Part shown: piece by piece, positions 52,022-60,310 of the stretch | Numbering within the stretch: the stretch's first letter is position 1 | Layout: each line of letters opens with the position of its first letter | Source of the DNA: Bacteroidales bacterium | GTDB lineage: Bacteria > Bacteroidota > Bacteroidia > Bacteroidales > UBA932 | Reading direction: 5' to 3' | Assembly (NCBI GenBank): GCA_017934185.1 | Contig: JAGBJY010000029.1 | Span: 62,001 to 126,000, forward strand | DNA length: 64,000 nt | Notes under the pieces: generated by a model | What the model was told of the DNA's origin: nothing | The model's database searches: none | What the model saw: the letters and a program-made list of their open reading frames with translations, nothing else | Translations under genes and position numbers: made by a program

Positions 52022-53839
52022 CTAATTGCGGCCCAGACGTTCCGACAATTTCCTCAGGCGCTCCTCGGGAATGAATTTGGAGAAGCTCCGGTAGGAATTA
52101 TCCGGCATATCGGCCATATCTTCCACAATGAAGCCGTCCAGGGAGTTGTTGAAGAGCGGATCTACGTTGAATTCCAGGATGCGGGCGCCAAAGCTCACAT
52201 ACTTTCTCAGGAGCACCGGCATGCGGTACTTTCCGCCGGAGATGGCCTGAATCAGGTGGTCAAGGTCGTCGGGGGTGGCGCAGGCGCAGAGCAGATGGTC
52301 CGGATTCACCCGCAGGAAATTGGGCTGGAAAGGGTGGTTGTTGCCCACAAGGCCCTGGTCCTGCGGCTGGAGCCGATGCTGGAAATACCGCACAATCAGG
52401 CTCTTGAAAAAGTCCGGCAGGTCATTGCTGATGCTGGCGGGGCCCAGGGTGTAGCGAAGCTCGGGATAAGTGCTGGCCGCCGTAAGGATGCCGGAAAGCA
52501 GGAGTTTGAGCGTCTGGACGTCCCGCTGATATTCCGGAACGATGATGGTCCGGCCCAGCTCAATGCCCTTTTCCAGATAAGCGTCCAGCCCTTCCCGGAA
52601 TTTGAAGAGAGAGGAGGTATAGAACGCATTCCTGCCCTCGGGGCGGGCCAAGAGTTCCGGGCCGATGCCCAGCCGGTAGGCGCCGGCAATCTTTCCGTCC
52701 GGAATATGCCAAAGCAGCAGGTGTTTATAATAGGTATCGTAGATGTCGGTGTCCATGGCCAGGCCGGTCCCCTCTCCCACGCCGCGGAACACCATTTCCC
52801 GCAGCCGGGCCAGTTCGCGCATGGTATGGGGAATGTCGTCCGGGGCCGTGAAATAGCAGCGGTAGTCGCCGCTCTCGAAAAGAATCCGGTCCTGAATGCG
52901 CGAGAGTTCCTTCCGTACAAGGGCGGGGTCTTCGGGCTGGGCAATGGGCTCCGCCGCTGCGGAGGAGACTGCCTGCACGGGGTTTTCCTGGGTCATGGCC
53001 TCCAGGGCATAGGTGCGGCTTCTCAGATACAGGCCCAGGGCTTCCACCGATTCAAACTTTCCTATTTCTTCCGGAGAAATGGGTGTGCCGATGTGCACTT
53101 TCACGTGAACGCCCTGCTTGTTGAACAACTCATGGACAAGCCGGACGGTCCTCAGGCGCGGATGAATCTTGCCGAGCCAGTGGAAATTCCGGGAATTGGT
53201 GCCCTCAAAATAGATGGGAATTACCGGGAAATGGGATTTGCGGATGAGCTTGATGATGTTGTCGGCCCAGGGCTTGTCCTCGATGACGGGTTTGTCGGTG
53301 AGGGCTGTGCGGGCGGCCCCTTTCTGGTAGGTGGCCACTTCCCCGGCGGGGAAAAAGCCCAGCGCACCGCCTTCCTGAATATGCTGAAGGGCCATACGGA
53401 TGCCGCTCACGCTGCGGGCGGCCGACTTGTTGCCGGAAATATTGTCCACCGGCATGAAGGAAGAGGCCAGGTTGGGAATGAGGGACAGCATGAAGGTGGT
53501 GAGCAGCTTGTAATCCGGGCGCTTTCGCCCGACGGTGGCGCTCAGGATCATGCCGTCGATACTGCCGAAGTGATGGTTGGAAACGGTGATGAAGCCGCCT
53601 TCTGCGGGAATATGGTCCAGGGCTCCTTCCTGCAGTTCATAGGTGCACCCTACTTCCTCCAGGATTTTGTCGGAAAAATCCGGCCCCTGATACTGTGCGT
53701 ATTTGGCCTGCGTACGGTTTACCTTGTCTATTTCCAGGACCTTGATGGCAAGACTGGACACAGCGCGGCCAAACCATCCTTTCATTCCCAGCATCCGCTG
53801 CAAGTCTGCGGCAGATAGCACTTCCTTATTGTTGTTCAT
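52022..53839 (-). CDS. Fused PlsC-like and GNAT-like acyltransferase (amino-acid lipid synthesis)
   Basis: The 605-residue protein has two parts. The N-terminal half (about 60-330) is a glycerolipid-type acyltransferase with HxxxxD in SNHHFGSIDG and the later block FFPAGEVATY. The C-terminal half (about 340-600) resembles the GNAT/hemolysin-type N-acyltransferases (RCYFTAPDDIPHTMRELARLR, RLGIGPELLARPEGRNAFY). The two activities correspond to O- and N-acylation in ornithine or glycine lipid synthesis, and fused versions are known in Bacteroidota and in OlsF-type enzymes. The product lipid is inferred. The frame is open far upstream, but a promoter box and the ATG at 53839 set the start. Confidence 0.85.
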   Translation of the reverse strand: MNNNKEVLSAADLQRMLGMKGWFGRAVSSLAIKVLEIDKVNRTQAKYAQYQGPDFSDKILEEVGCTYELQEGALDHIPAEGGFITVSNHHFGSIDGMILSATVGRKRPDYKLLTTFMLSLIPNLASSFMPVDNISGNKSAARSVSGIRMALQHIQEGGALGFFPAGEVATYQKGAARTALTDKPVIEDKPWADNIIKLIRKSHFPVIPIYFEGTNSRNFHWLGKIHPRLRTVRLVHELFNKQGVHVKVHIGTPISPEEIGKFESVEALGLYLRSRTYALEAMTQENPVQAVSSAAAEPIAQPEDPALVRKELSRIQDRILFESGDYRCYFTAPDDIPHTMRELARLREMVFRGVGEGTGLAMDTDIYDTYYKHLLLWHIPDGKIAGAYRLGIGPELLARPEGRNAFYTSSLFKFREGLDAYLEKGIELGRTIIVPEYQRDVQTLKLLLSGILTAASTYPELRYTLGPASISNDLPDFFKSLIVRYFQHRLQPQDQGLVGNNHPFQPNFLRVNPDHLLCACATPDDLDHLIQAISGGKYRMPVLLRKYVSFGARILEFNVDPLFNNSLDGFIVEDMADMPDNSYRSFSKFIPEERLRKLSERLGRN

Positions 53840-53844
53840 AAGGA

Positions 53845-53852
53845 CAAATATA
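53845..53852 (-). promoter_or_regulatory. -7 promoter box of the fused acyltransferase
   Basis: TATATTTG on the minus strand ends five bases before the ATG at 53839, which argues for this start and a leaderless transcript. Confidence 0.6.
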
Positions 53853-53873
53853 CTGACTTTTTGGGAAAAATCA

Positions 53874-54752
53874 CTATTCCTGGAAGATTTCCGTTGCGAA
53901 CTCCGCCATAAAGTCCTTCCAGTTATACCACTCGTGCCCGCCGGGCGTGGTGGTAAAAGTATGCGGATAGCCGTTTCTGGTGAGCCTGCGGTGGAACAGG
54001 AGCATATGCGGATAAAAAATATCGGCCCGGCCGATGAAGATGTGATAGGTCTCGGGCGCCCGGGCAAAAAGGCGCTCCAGCTTCTGGCTCAATCCGCCAT
54101 AGACGTCCAGGTGCCCCAGGGCGGCGAAGGTGGGATAGGCGTAAGGGGAAAAGAGGCCCACATGATTGAAGAGGTCCGGGGCATCGGCCGATAAATAGAG
54201 GGCTTGCAGCGCGCCGGTGGACATGCCGGCAAGGGCCCTTCCTTCCCGGGTGGGGATGGTGCGGAAAAGACTGTCGGTCTGGTGCACCACGGTGGAAAAA
54301 TGCCTTTCGGCCTCGCCGTTCAGCAGCCAGAAAGCGCGCATGGCGTTCACGCAGCGGCCATCCTTGTAATCGGCCTCGCTGAAATAGCGGTTCATGTTGG
54401 GGGTTACCAGAATGAACTCCCGGGCCTTTCCGGAAGCCACCAGGCTGTCTATGCGGGTGGTAACCTGCGCCGAATCCATCCACGTGAGCTCGTTGCCGCG
54501 GGCCCCGTGGAGCAGATACAGCACCGGATAACGCCGCGTGGTATCCTCGGCATAAGACTTGGGCAGGTACGCCACAAAGCGGCGGTTGGCGATTCTGCGC
54601 TCGCCGGAAGGGTAAGTGACCGTTTGCAGCGAGCCTTCGTGCCGGGCATAACGCTCATAAACCTCCTTGTCGGTGAGGCCACGCGCATAGCGGGCCGACG
54701 AACAGCCGGACAGAAGCAGCAGCAAAAAGCAAAGTTTAAGGACGTTTTTCAT
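53874..54752 (-). CDS. Alpha/beta-hydrolase fold esterase lipoprotein
   Basis: The 292-residue lipoprotein (LLLLLSGC) belongs to the esterase D / feruloyl esterase-like family. VLYLLHGARGNELTW gives the oxyanion region, GMSTGALQALYLS the GxSxG nucleophile, and GGHEWYNW the catalytic histidine near the C-terminus. It probably hydrolyses acyl or aryl esters of glycans in the periplasm or at the surface. The ATG at 54752 is chosen because the one at 54764 lies inside the -7 box. Confidence 0.88.
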   Translation of the reverse strand: MKNVLKLCFLLLLLSGCSSARYARGLTDKEVYERYARHEGSLQTVTYPSGERRIANRRFVAYLPKSYAEDTTRRYPVLYLLHGARGNELTWMDSAQVTTRIDSLVASGKAREFILVTPNMNRYFSEADYKDGRCVNAMRAFWLLNGEAERHFSTVVHQTDSLFRTIPTREGRALAGMSTGALQALYLSADAPDLFNHVGLFSPYAYPTFAALGHLDVYGGLSQKLERLFARAPETYHIFIGRADIFYPHMLLFHRRLTRNGYPHTFTTTPGGHEWYNWKDFMAEFATEIFQE

Positions 54753-54760
54753 TTTGGGGT

Positions 54761-54769
54761 GCAAAGATA
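54761..54769 (-). promoter_or_regulatory. -7 promoter box of the esterase gene
   Basis: TATCTTTGC on the minus strand, nine bases after its G to the ATG at 54752. It is back to back with the weaker box of the divergent gene. Confidence 0.65.
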
Positions 54770-54792
54770 CGGAAACTTTCCCAAATTATTTG

Positions 54793-54800
54793 TAGCTTTA
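54793..54800 (+). promoter_or_regulatory. Possible -7 box of the threonine aldolase-like gene
   Basis: TAGCTTTA has one mismatch to TAnnTTTG and lies 22 bases before the ATG at 54823. Confidence 0.35.
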
Positions 54801-54822
54801 GCCCCGTAAAACACTTTTTGCC

Positions 54823-55845
54823 ATGCTTTATTTCCGTTGTGATTACCAGGAGGGAGCCCATCCCCTTATTCTCCAGCGCCTTGTCCAGACCAACCTGGAA
54901 CAGCTGGACGGCTATGGAGAAGACCGATATACCCGCAGTGCCAAAGAGAAAATCCTGAAGGCCTGCGGCTGCCCTTCGGGAGAAGTGTTCCTGCTGGTGG
55001 GCGGCACGCAGACCAATGCCACGGTGATAGGTACCCTGCTGCGGGATTATGAAGGGGCCGTTGCCGTGGACAGCGGCCATATCGGCGTACACGAAGCCGG
55101 CGCCATCGAGTACACCCACCACAAGGTACTCACCCTTTCCGGAGCCCGGGGAAAGATGGAAGCATCGGCCTTGGAGGCCTATCTGGAGGCTTTTTACGCC
55201 GACCCTAACAAAGACCACATGGTGTGGCCGGGGCTGGTGTACATTTCCCTGCCCACCGAATACGGGACCTTGTATTCGCGCGCCGAGCTTGAGGCCCTGA
55301 AGGCGGTGTGCGGCCGTTTTAAGCTGCCGCTCTATGTGGACGGGGCTCGCCTTGGCTATGCCCTGGCCTCCCCTGCCTGCGATTTTTCCCTGGCCGATTT
55401 GAAGGAGCTCTGCGATGTGTTTTACATAGGCGGCACCAAGGTGGGCTCCCTCTGCGGCGAGGCGGTGGTGTTTCCTGCCGGTGCCCCCGCCCACTTCTTC
55501 ACCTCGGTGAAGCAGCACGGGGCGCTCCTGGCCAAAGGACGGCTGCTGGGCCTGCAGTTTGACACCCTGTTCACGGACGGTCTTTATCTGGAGCTGGGCC
55601 GTAACGCCATGGCGCGCGCACAGGAAATGATAGCTGTCTTAAAAGAAAAAGGGATTCCGTTTTTCCTGGAATCCCCTACCAATCAGCAGTTTGTGATACT
55701 GGAAAACCGCTACATGGAGCAGCTCTCCGCGCAGGTAGCCTTTGACATCTGGCAGCCCTATGACGCCACCCACACGGTGGTTCGCTTTGCCACCAGCTGG
55801 GCCACCACACCGGCCCAGATTGCGCAGCTGAAGCAGTTTCTGTAG
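54823..55845 (+). CDS. Threonine aldolase family PLP-dependent lyase
   Basis: The 340-residue enzyme has the low-specificity threonine aldolase layout: FRCDYQEGAHPLIL at the start, DGYGEDRYTRSAKEKIL, LLVGGTQTNATVIGTLL, the active-site VDGARLGYALAS and the PLP lysine in YIGGTKVGSLCGEAVV. It would split L-threonine or related beta-hydroxy amino acids into glycine and aldehyde. The TAG stop overlaps by three bases the 3' end of a tRNA-Arg encoded on the other strand. Confidence 0.87.
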   Translation: MLYFRCDYQEGAHPLILQRLVQTNLEQLDGYGEDRYTRSAKEKILKACGCPSGEVFLLVGGTQTNATVIGTLLRDYEGAVAVDSGHIGVHEAGAIEYTHHKVLTLSGARGKMEASALEAYLEAFYADPNKDHMVWPGLVYISLPTEYGTLYSRAELEALKAVCGRFKLPLYVDGARLGYALASPACDFSLADLKELCDVFYIGGTKVGSLCGEAVVFPAGAPAHFFTSVKQHGALLAKGRLLGLQFDTLFTDGLYLELGRNAMARAQEMIAVLKEKGIPFFLESPTNQQFVILENRYMEQLSAQVAFDIWQPYDATHTVVRFATSWATTPAQIAQLKQFL

Positions 55846-55914
55846 CCCGGAGGGGAATCGAACCTCTATTTAAAGTTTAGGAAACTTCCGTTCTATCCGT
55901 TGAACTACCGGGCC
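55843..55914 (-). tRNA. tRNA-Arg (anticodon CCU)
   Basis: A 72-base cloverleaf on the minus strand. The acceptor stem is GGCCCGG with CCGGGCT (first pair G-U), the D stem GTTC/GAAC, and the anticodon stem GAAGT/ACTTT encloses TTCCTAA (anticodon CCT, reading AGG). The T arm is AGAGG-TTCGATT-CCCCT with one mismatch. CCA is not encoded. It lies 14 bases after the rpmF stop and is likely processed from the yceD-rpmF transcript, since no -7 box was seen between them. Confidence 0.93.
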
Positions 55915-55928
55915 AAAAAAAGAGCGTC

Positions 55929-56111
55929 TTATTCAGCGCTCTTTTCAATGATCTGACGACCGCGATAGTAGCCGCATTCAGGACATACACGGTGATACAT
56001 CACAGTAGCGCCGCAGTTAGGGCATACGCTCAGTGTGGGAACGGGAGCGAAGTCGTGGGTACGACGCTTGTCTCTTCTCTGCTTGGAGAGTTTATGTTTG
56101 GGATGTGCCAT
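55929..56111 (-). CDS. rpmF: 50S ribosomal protein L32
   Basis: The 60-residue protein begins MAHPKHKLSKQRRDKRR and has a zinc ribbon with CPNC and CPEC pairs, so it is the zinc-binding (C+) form. It follows yceD by 22 bases, the conserved order. Confidence 0.98.
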   Translation of the reverse strand: MAHPKHKLSKQRRDKRRTHDFAPVPTLSVCPNCGATVMYHRVCPECGYYRGRQIIEKSAE

Positions 56112-56133
56112 TGTTTATAATTTTTAATTGTTA

Positions 56134-56610
56134 CTATTCTTCAAAAAGTCCTTTCAGAGCGGCGAACGGGCTGCTCGAAGCAGCCTCCTCGTCCTCTCGC
56201 TCCTCATGACTCAGAAACCGGACGGTGTTGGGATTGCAGGCGCCATCGGGATGGACCCGCTGCAAGGGAAGTGCAAGACACGCATAGTCGTACACTGCCT
56301 GAGACAGGTCAAGATCTCCATCCTCGGAAATCAGCTCTTCCTCCTGTGCATCCAGACATTGCGTCACGCTCACGGGGAGGGTCAGGGGCTCCAGACAACG
56401 GTCACAAGCTACTGTCAGGCTGCCCGACAGCCGGAGATCCGCCTCCACCTTGTGCGAACCGGACTTTTGCACCGTCACCTCCACGCCAACATGGGCGTCC
56501 AGGATTTCATTATTGCCAAAACTGTGAAAGAACTCTGTATCGGCCGTGAAAAAAAAGCGGTTTTTTCCAGCAGCCAACCCGCTTAAAGATATTACAAAAC
56601 CTTTGTCCAT
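56134..56610 (-). CDS. yceD: YceD/DUF177 family protein
   Basis: The 158-residue protein has the DUF177 core, with ADLRLSGSLTVACDRCLEPL carrying the conserved CxxC. It is acidic towards the end (HEEREDEEAASSS). The family is needed for normal 23S rRNA accumulation in some bacteria, and it is almost always upstream of rpmF. The start at 56610 is set by the -7 box at 56634-56642; an ATG at 56661 would be upstream of the transcript start. Confidence 0.9.
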   Translation of the reverse strand: MDKGFVISLSGLAAGKNRFFFTADTEFFHSFGNNEILDAHVGVEVTVQKSGSHKVEADLRLSGSLTVACDRCLEPLTLPVSVTQCLDAQEEELISEDGDLDLSQAVYDYACLALPLQRVHPDGACNPNTVRFLSHEEREDEEAASSSPFAALKGLFEE

Positions 56611-56633
56611 AATTCTAAAAACGGATAAGGGCT

Positions 56634-56642
56634 GCAAAGGTA
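56634..56642 (-). promoter_or_regulatory. -7 promoter box of yceD-rpmF-tRNA-Arg
   Basis: TACCTTTGC on the minus strand, 23 bases before the yceD ATG. The remainder of the 190-base gap to the PL21 gene is AT-rich. Confidence 0.65.
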
Positions 56643-56800
56643 CGAAAAAAAATCTTACCATCCGCCAAATTCCCCCATTTTTTACCTGTTTTCGCCTAAA
56701 ATGGACAAAAACAAAGATAATAAAACAAATTCAAAACCAAATATAGACAAAATTTAAACAAATTAGTAAAACGTTCAAACTAAAAACAGCGGCTATCCCG

Positions 56801-56809
56801 TATATTTGC
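56801..56809 (+). promoter_or_regulatory. -7 promoter box of the PL21/GH88 locus
   Basis: TATATTTGC ends 17 bases before the ATG at 56827. An in-frame TTG at 56806 lies inside this box and cannot be the start. Confidence 0.7.
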
Positions 56810-56826
56810 AAAAAACACTAACCACC

Positions 56827-59106
56827 ATGTCTTCAGCATTTGCCATCGTCACCGGCCTTCTGCTGGCCTTTCAACTGAATGCCCCCCAAGCAGTTAGGAT
56901 TCCAGATCCGCCTAAGGAGCATCCCAGGCTCTATTTGTCCGGGGAAGATGTCAAGGAGCTCAAAAGCCGTGTAGAGAGCAAAAAAGGGCAGCAGATTATC
57001 CGCGCCCTGGAAAAAGCCGGCCGCGACAGGACCCCGGAAGAGGAACAGGCCGAAACCGACCACGGATTCCGCTACTATTTCAAAATGCGGGGTGTTACAT
57101 CCCGCGCACAGCTGCACGCACTGCGCTATCTGGTATATCATGATAAAGAAGAAGCCCGCACGGCCATAAGCGAAATGCTGGACACCCTGAAAAAGACCAA
57201 CTACGGGACCACCTTTGATTTATCGCGCGCGAGCGGAGCCATGCTGATGGTAGGAGCCATCGTCTACGACTGGTGCTATGATCAAATGACCGCCCAGGAA
57301 AAACAGGCCTATGTGCAGGAGTTCATCCGCATTGCGGGCACCATGGAATGCCGATACCCGCCCAAAAGAAACGAAGCCCTGGCCGGGCACGGCTCGGAAT
57401 GGATGATCCTCAGGGACATGCTCTCGGCCGGAATTGCCATTTATGACGAGTACCCGGACATGTTCAACTATGTGCGCGAAACCCTTGAGGAAGATTACAT
57501 TCCCATCAGAAATTACATCTACGCAGGAGGAAACCAGCATCAGGGAACCTCTTATGCAACTGTCCGCTTAAGTAACGACCTTATCTCCATGTGGATTCTG
57601 GACCGAATGGGGGCGAGGAACCTTTATACTGACGGGATGAGAGACGTTTTGTATGACTTCATCTATCGGCGCAGGCCCGACGGGAAGGTAATTCCCGCAG
57701 GGGATGTGAACCATGTCCGGAAATCCTTTGATTCGTACGCGCTGCCGGCTTTTCTGGCCGCGGCTTATTGGAAAGACGAGTATCTTGCCTACGAATGGCA
57801 ACGGAAACCTTCCGTTGAGCCGCACTGCCTGATTTTCAGACTTTTGTGGGAAGATTTTGACCTGGTGGGGAAAGCTCCGGACTCCCTTCCCCTTACACGC
57901 TTCAGCGGAACACCTTTCGGCTGGATGATTGCCCGAACCGGCTGGAACGATGATGCCGTAATTGCCGAAATGAAAATCAACGAGCAATTCGCGGGGAATC
58001 ACCAGCATTTGGACGGAGGCTCTTTCCAACTCTACTACAAAGGGCCGCTGGCCATTGACAGCGGCATCTACCAGAGCGTTCAGGGCGGCTACAACAGCCC
58101 CAACAATAAAAACTACACCAAAAGGACCATTGCGCACAATTCGCTGCTCATCTACGACCCCGACGAGGTTTTTGAATGCTTCAATTACGGAGGTGCGGAT
58201 AAAACGCAGACGGCCGCCAACGACGGAGGCCAGCGCATGCCCGGCATCGGCTGGGACACCTGCCGTTCCCTTGAGCAACTGCTGAGCGAAGAATACACCG
58301 TAGGAAAAACGCTGGCCCACGGCTTTGGTCCCGACAGGGAAAAACCCGTCTACAGCTACCTGAAAGGCGATATTACCCAAGCCTATTCCAAAAAGGCCCA
58401 AGAAGTACAACGGTCTTTTGTCTTTCTTAACCTGGGGAAAACTGACATCCCGGGCGCCATGATTATCTTTGACCGGGTCACTTCTTCTGAGCCTTCCTTC
58501 AGGAAGAGCTGGCTGCTCCACAGCATTGAAGAGCCGGAAATCAAGGGCGGATGTTTTACCGTCAGACGCACCAAAAACGGCGATACCGGCATGCTGTACG
58601 GCCGAAATTTGCTGCCTCAGAACGCTGAAATAATCAAAATCGGCGGTCCGGGAAAAGAATTCTGGGTGGACGGACAGAATTACCCGGCCGATCCTCAGCC
58701 CAACCGCCCTGACGAAGCCGGCGAACGCGGTGCCTGGCGCATAGAGATATCGCCCTCGGCCCAAGAAACCCACACCCCGTTCCTGAATGTCCTCCAGTTG
58801 GCCGATGGCAACTGCCAAAGCTTCCTGAACGTGCAGGAACTCGCAACAGAAAAAATCTGCGGTGCCCTGGTGGGCGGCTATGCCGTCCTGTTCAGCAAAT
58901 CCGGACAGCCGCTGAAGAGCGATATTACCCTGTCAATTCCCCGCTGTGAAGCCTCACACGCACAAGTTCTGTTTACAGACCTCGCTCCCGGACAGTGGCA
59001 GATTAGCCGCTGCGGAAAGAAAGTCGCCAAAGGGACTGTACGTGAAGACGGAACATGGTGGCTCAAACTCAAACCCGGTGAATACACTGTTAAAATGATA
59101 CAATAA
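56827..59106 (+). CDS. Heparinase II-like polysaccharide lyase (PL21)
   Basis: The 759-residue exported enzyme (signal MSSAFAIVTGLLLAFQLNA) aligns well with Pedobacter heparinus heparinase II (PL21). Its AGHGSEW His188, GTSY Tyr243 and NHQH His392 stand at a constant offset of 14 from the catalytic His202, Tyr257 and His406 of that enzyme. It should cleave heparin or heparan sulfate by beta-elimination in the periplasm. The C-terminal beta-sandwich domain is complete. It is the first gene of a plus-strand PUL and overlaps the GH88 gene by one base (TAATG). Confidence 0.87.
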   Translation: MSSAFAIVTGLLLAFQLNAPQAVRIPDPPKEHPRLYLSGEDVKELKSRVESKKGQQIIRALEKAGRDRTPEEEQAETDHGFRYYFKMRGVTSRAQLHALRYLVYHDKEEARTAISEMLDTLKKTNYGTTFDLSRASGAMLMVGAIVYDWCYDQMTAQEKQAYVQEFIRIAGTMECRYPPKRNEALAGHGSEWMILRDMLSAGIAIYDEYPDMFNYVRETLEEDYIPIRNYIYAGGNQHQGTSYATVRLSNDLISMWILDRMGARNLYTDGMRDVLYDFIYRRRPDGKVIPAGDVNHVRKSFDSYALPAFLAAAYWKDEYLAYEWQRKPSVEPHCLIFRLLWEDFDLVGKAPDSLPLTRFSGTPFGWMIARTGWNDDAVIAEMKINEQFAGNHQHLDGGSFQLYYKGPLAIDSGIYQSVQGGYNSPNNKNYTKRTIAHNSLLIYDPDEVFECFNYGGADKTQTAANDGGQRMPGIGWDTCRSLEQLLSEEYTVGKTLAHGFGPDREKPVYSYLKGDITQAYSKKAQEVQRSFVFLNLGKTDIPGAMIIFDRVTSSEPSFRKSWLLHSIEEPEIKGGCFTVRRTKNGDTGMLYGRNLLPQNAEIIKIGGPGKEFWVDGQNYPADPQPNRPDEAGERGAWRIEISPSAQETHTPFLNVLQLADGNCQSFLNVQELATEKICGALVGGYAVLFSKSGQPLKSDITLSIPRCEASHAQVLFTDLAPGQWQISRCGKKVAKGTVREDGTWWLKLKPGEYTVKMIQ

Positions 59107-60308
59107 TGCTTCGAAAATTCCTCCTCCAAGCTTCCGGACTTGTCTGGCTTCTGTCTGCTGCCTGCTGTTCAAGACCGGAAATGGCCAAAACCCTAGCCTG
59201 TGACCTGGAAACTTCCGGGGCACAGCTAAAAGCAATGGCAGCAGCCTATTACGACAACTCCACCACCTTCCCCCGTTCATGGGCAGAAGGAGAATACCTT
59301 GACAAGCCCTACTCCGACTGGACCTGCGGGTTTTTCCCGGGCAGCCTGTGGCTGTTCTATGAAATGAGCGGAAAGGAGGAATACGCTTCCCTGGCCCGTC
59401 ATTACACAGAGAAAGTCAAGGAGGCGCCATTCTACACCCATACCCACGACTTGGGTTTCATGGTCATGAACAGCTACGGAAAACAGTACGCCTCCGACAA
59501 GGACAGCACCGCAAAAGCCGCGGTCATCCAGGCATCCAAGTCCCTGGCCGCCCGTTTTGACCCGCAGATTGGTGCCATCCGGTCCTGGGATTTCGGCGCC
59601 TGGAACTATCCTGTCATCATAGACAATATGATGAACCTGGAGATGCTCTTCGTGGCCAGCGAACTTACCGGCGATCCCCATTTCAGGGAAATTGCCATCA
59701 AACATGCCGACACAACCTTGGAGAATCACTTCAGGGATGATGCAAGTTCCTGGCACGTTGTCAGTTATAACGATGATGGCTCGGTGGAAAGCAAAGGTAC
59801 TTTTCAGGGCTACGGCCCGAATTCCCGCTGGGCCCGCGGACAGGCCTGGGGGCTATATGGCTATACGCTCTGCCACCGCTTCACCGCGGAGGAGCGCTAC
59901 CTGGCCCAGGCGCAGCGCATTGCCGAAATGATTATGCAGGACGTGAAAACCGAAGATGCCATCCCCTACTGGGACTACGATGCCCCGGGTATCCCTGCTG
60001 AATCCCGCGACGCATCGGCCGCGGCCATTACGGCATCGGCCCTGCTGGAGCTGCAAGGCATGGTGGGCGCGGAAGATTCCCGGCGTTACCAAGACTATGC
60101 AAAAAAGATTCTCTCTTCCCTTTCCGGTCCCGTATACCTGGCGAAGCCGTCCGAAAACGGCTGCTTCATCCTCAAGCATTCCACGGGAGCCGCCCCTTTT
60201 GCCAGCGAGATTGACGTTCCGCTCAATTACGCAGACTATTATTTCCTTGAGGCAATCCAGCGCTATGCTGCCTTGCAGAAGATTGACACAAAAACTTTAA
60301 TCAATTGA
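59106..60308 (+). CDS. GH88 unsaturated glucuronyl hydrolase
   Basis: The 400-residue lipoprotein (LLSAACC) matches glycoside hydrolase family 88, an alpha/alpha barrel that removes the 4,5-unsaturated uronic acid made by lyases. It contains DWTCGFFPGSLWLFYE, the active-site block IIDNMMNLEMLF, RWARGQAWGLYGYTLC and DASAAAITASALLEL. It acts directly on the products of the PL21 lyase upstream, to which it is translationally coupled. A lipoprotein form is less common than a soluble periplasmic one. Confidence 0.93.
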   Translation: MLRKFLLQASGLVWLLSAACCSRPEMAKTLACDLETSGAQLKAMAAAYYDNSTTFPRSWAEGEYLDKPYSDWTCGFFPGSLWLFYEMSGKEEYASLARHYTEKVKEAPFYTHTHDLGFMVMNSYGKQYASDKDSTAKAAVIQASKSLAARFDPQIGAIRSWDFGAWNYPVIIDNMMNLEMLFVASELTGDPHFREIAIKHADTTLENHFRDDASSWHVVSYNDDGSVESKGTFQGYGPNSRWARGQAWGLYGYTLCHRFTAEERYLAQAQRIAEMIMQDVKTEDAIPYWDYDAPGIPAESRDASAAAITASALLELQGMVGAEDSRRYQDYAKKILSSLSGPVYLAKPSENGCFILKHSTGAAPFASEIDVPLNYADYYFLEAIQRYAALQKIDTKTLIN

Positions 60309-60310
60309 TT

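Noticed and set aside
53840..54067. A 76-codon N-terminal extension of the fused acyltransferase
   Set aside because: It would be encoded inside the esterase gene on the same strand and upstream of the -7 box; it also lacks any conserved sequence.
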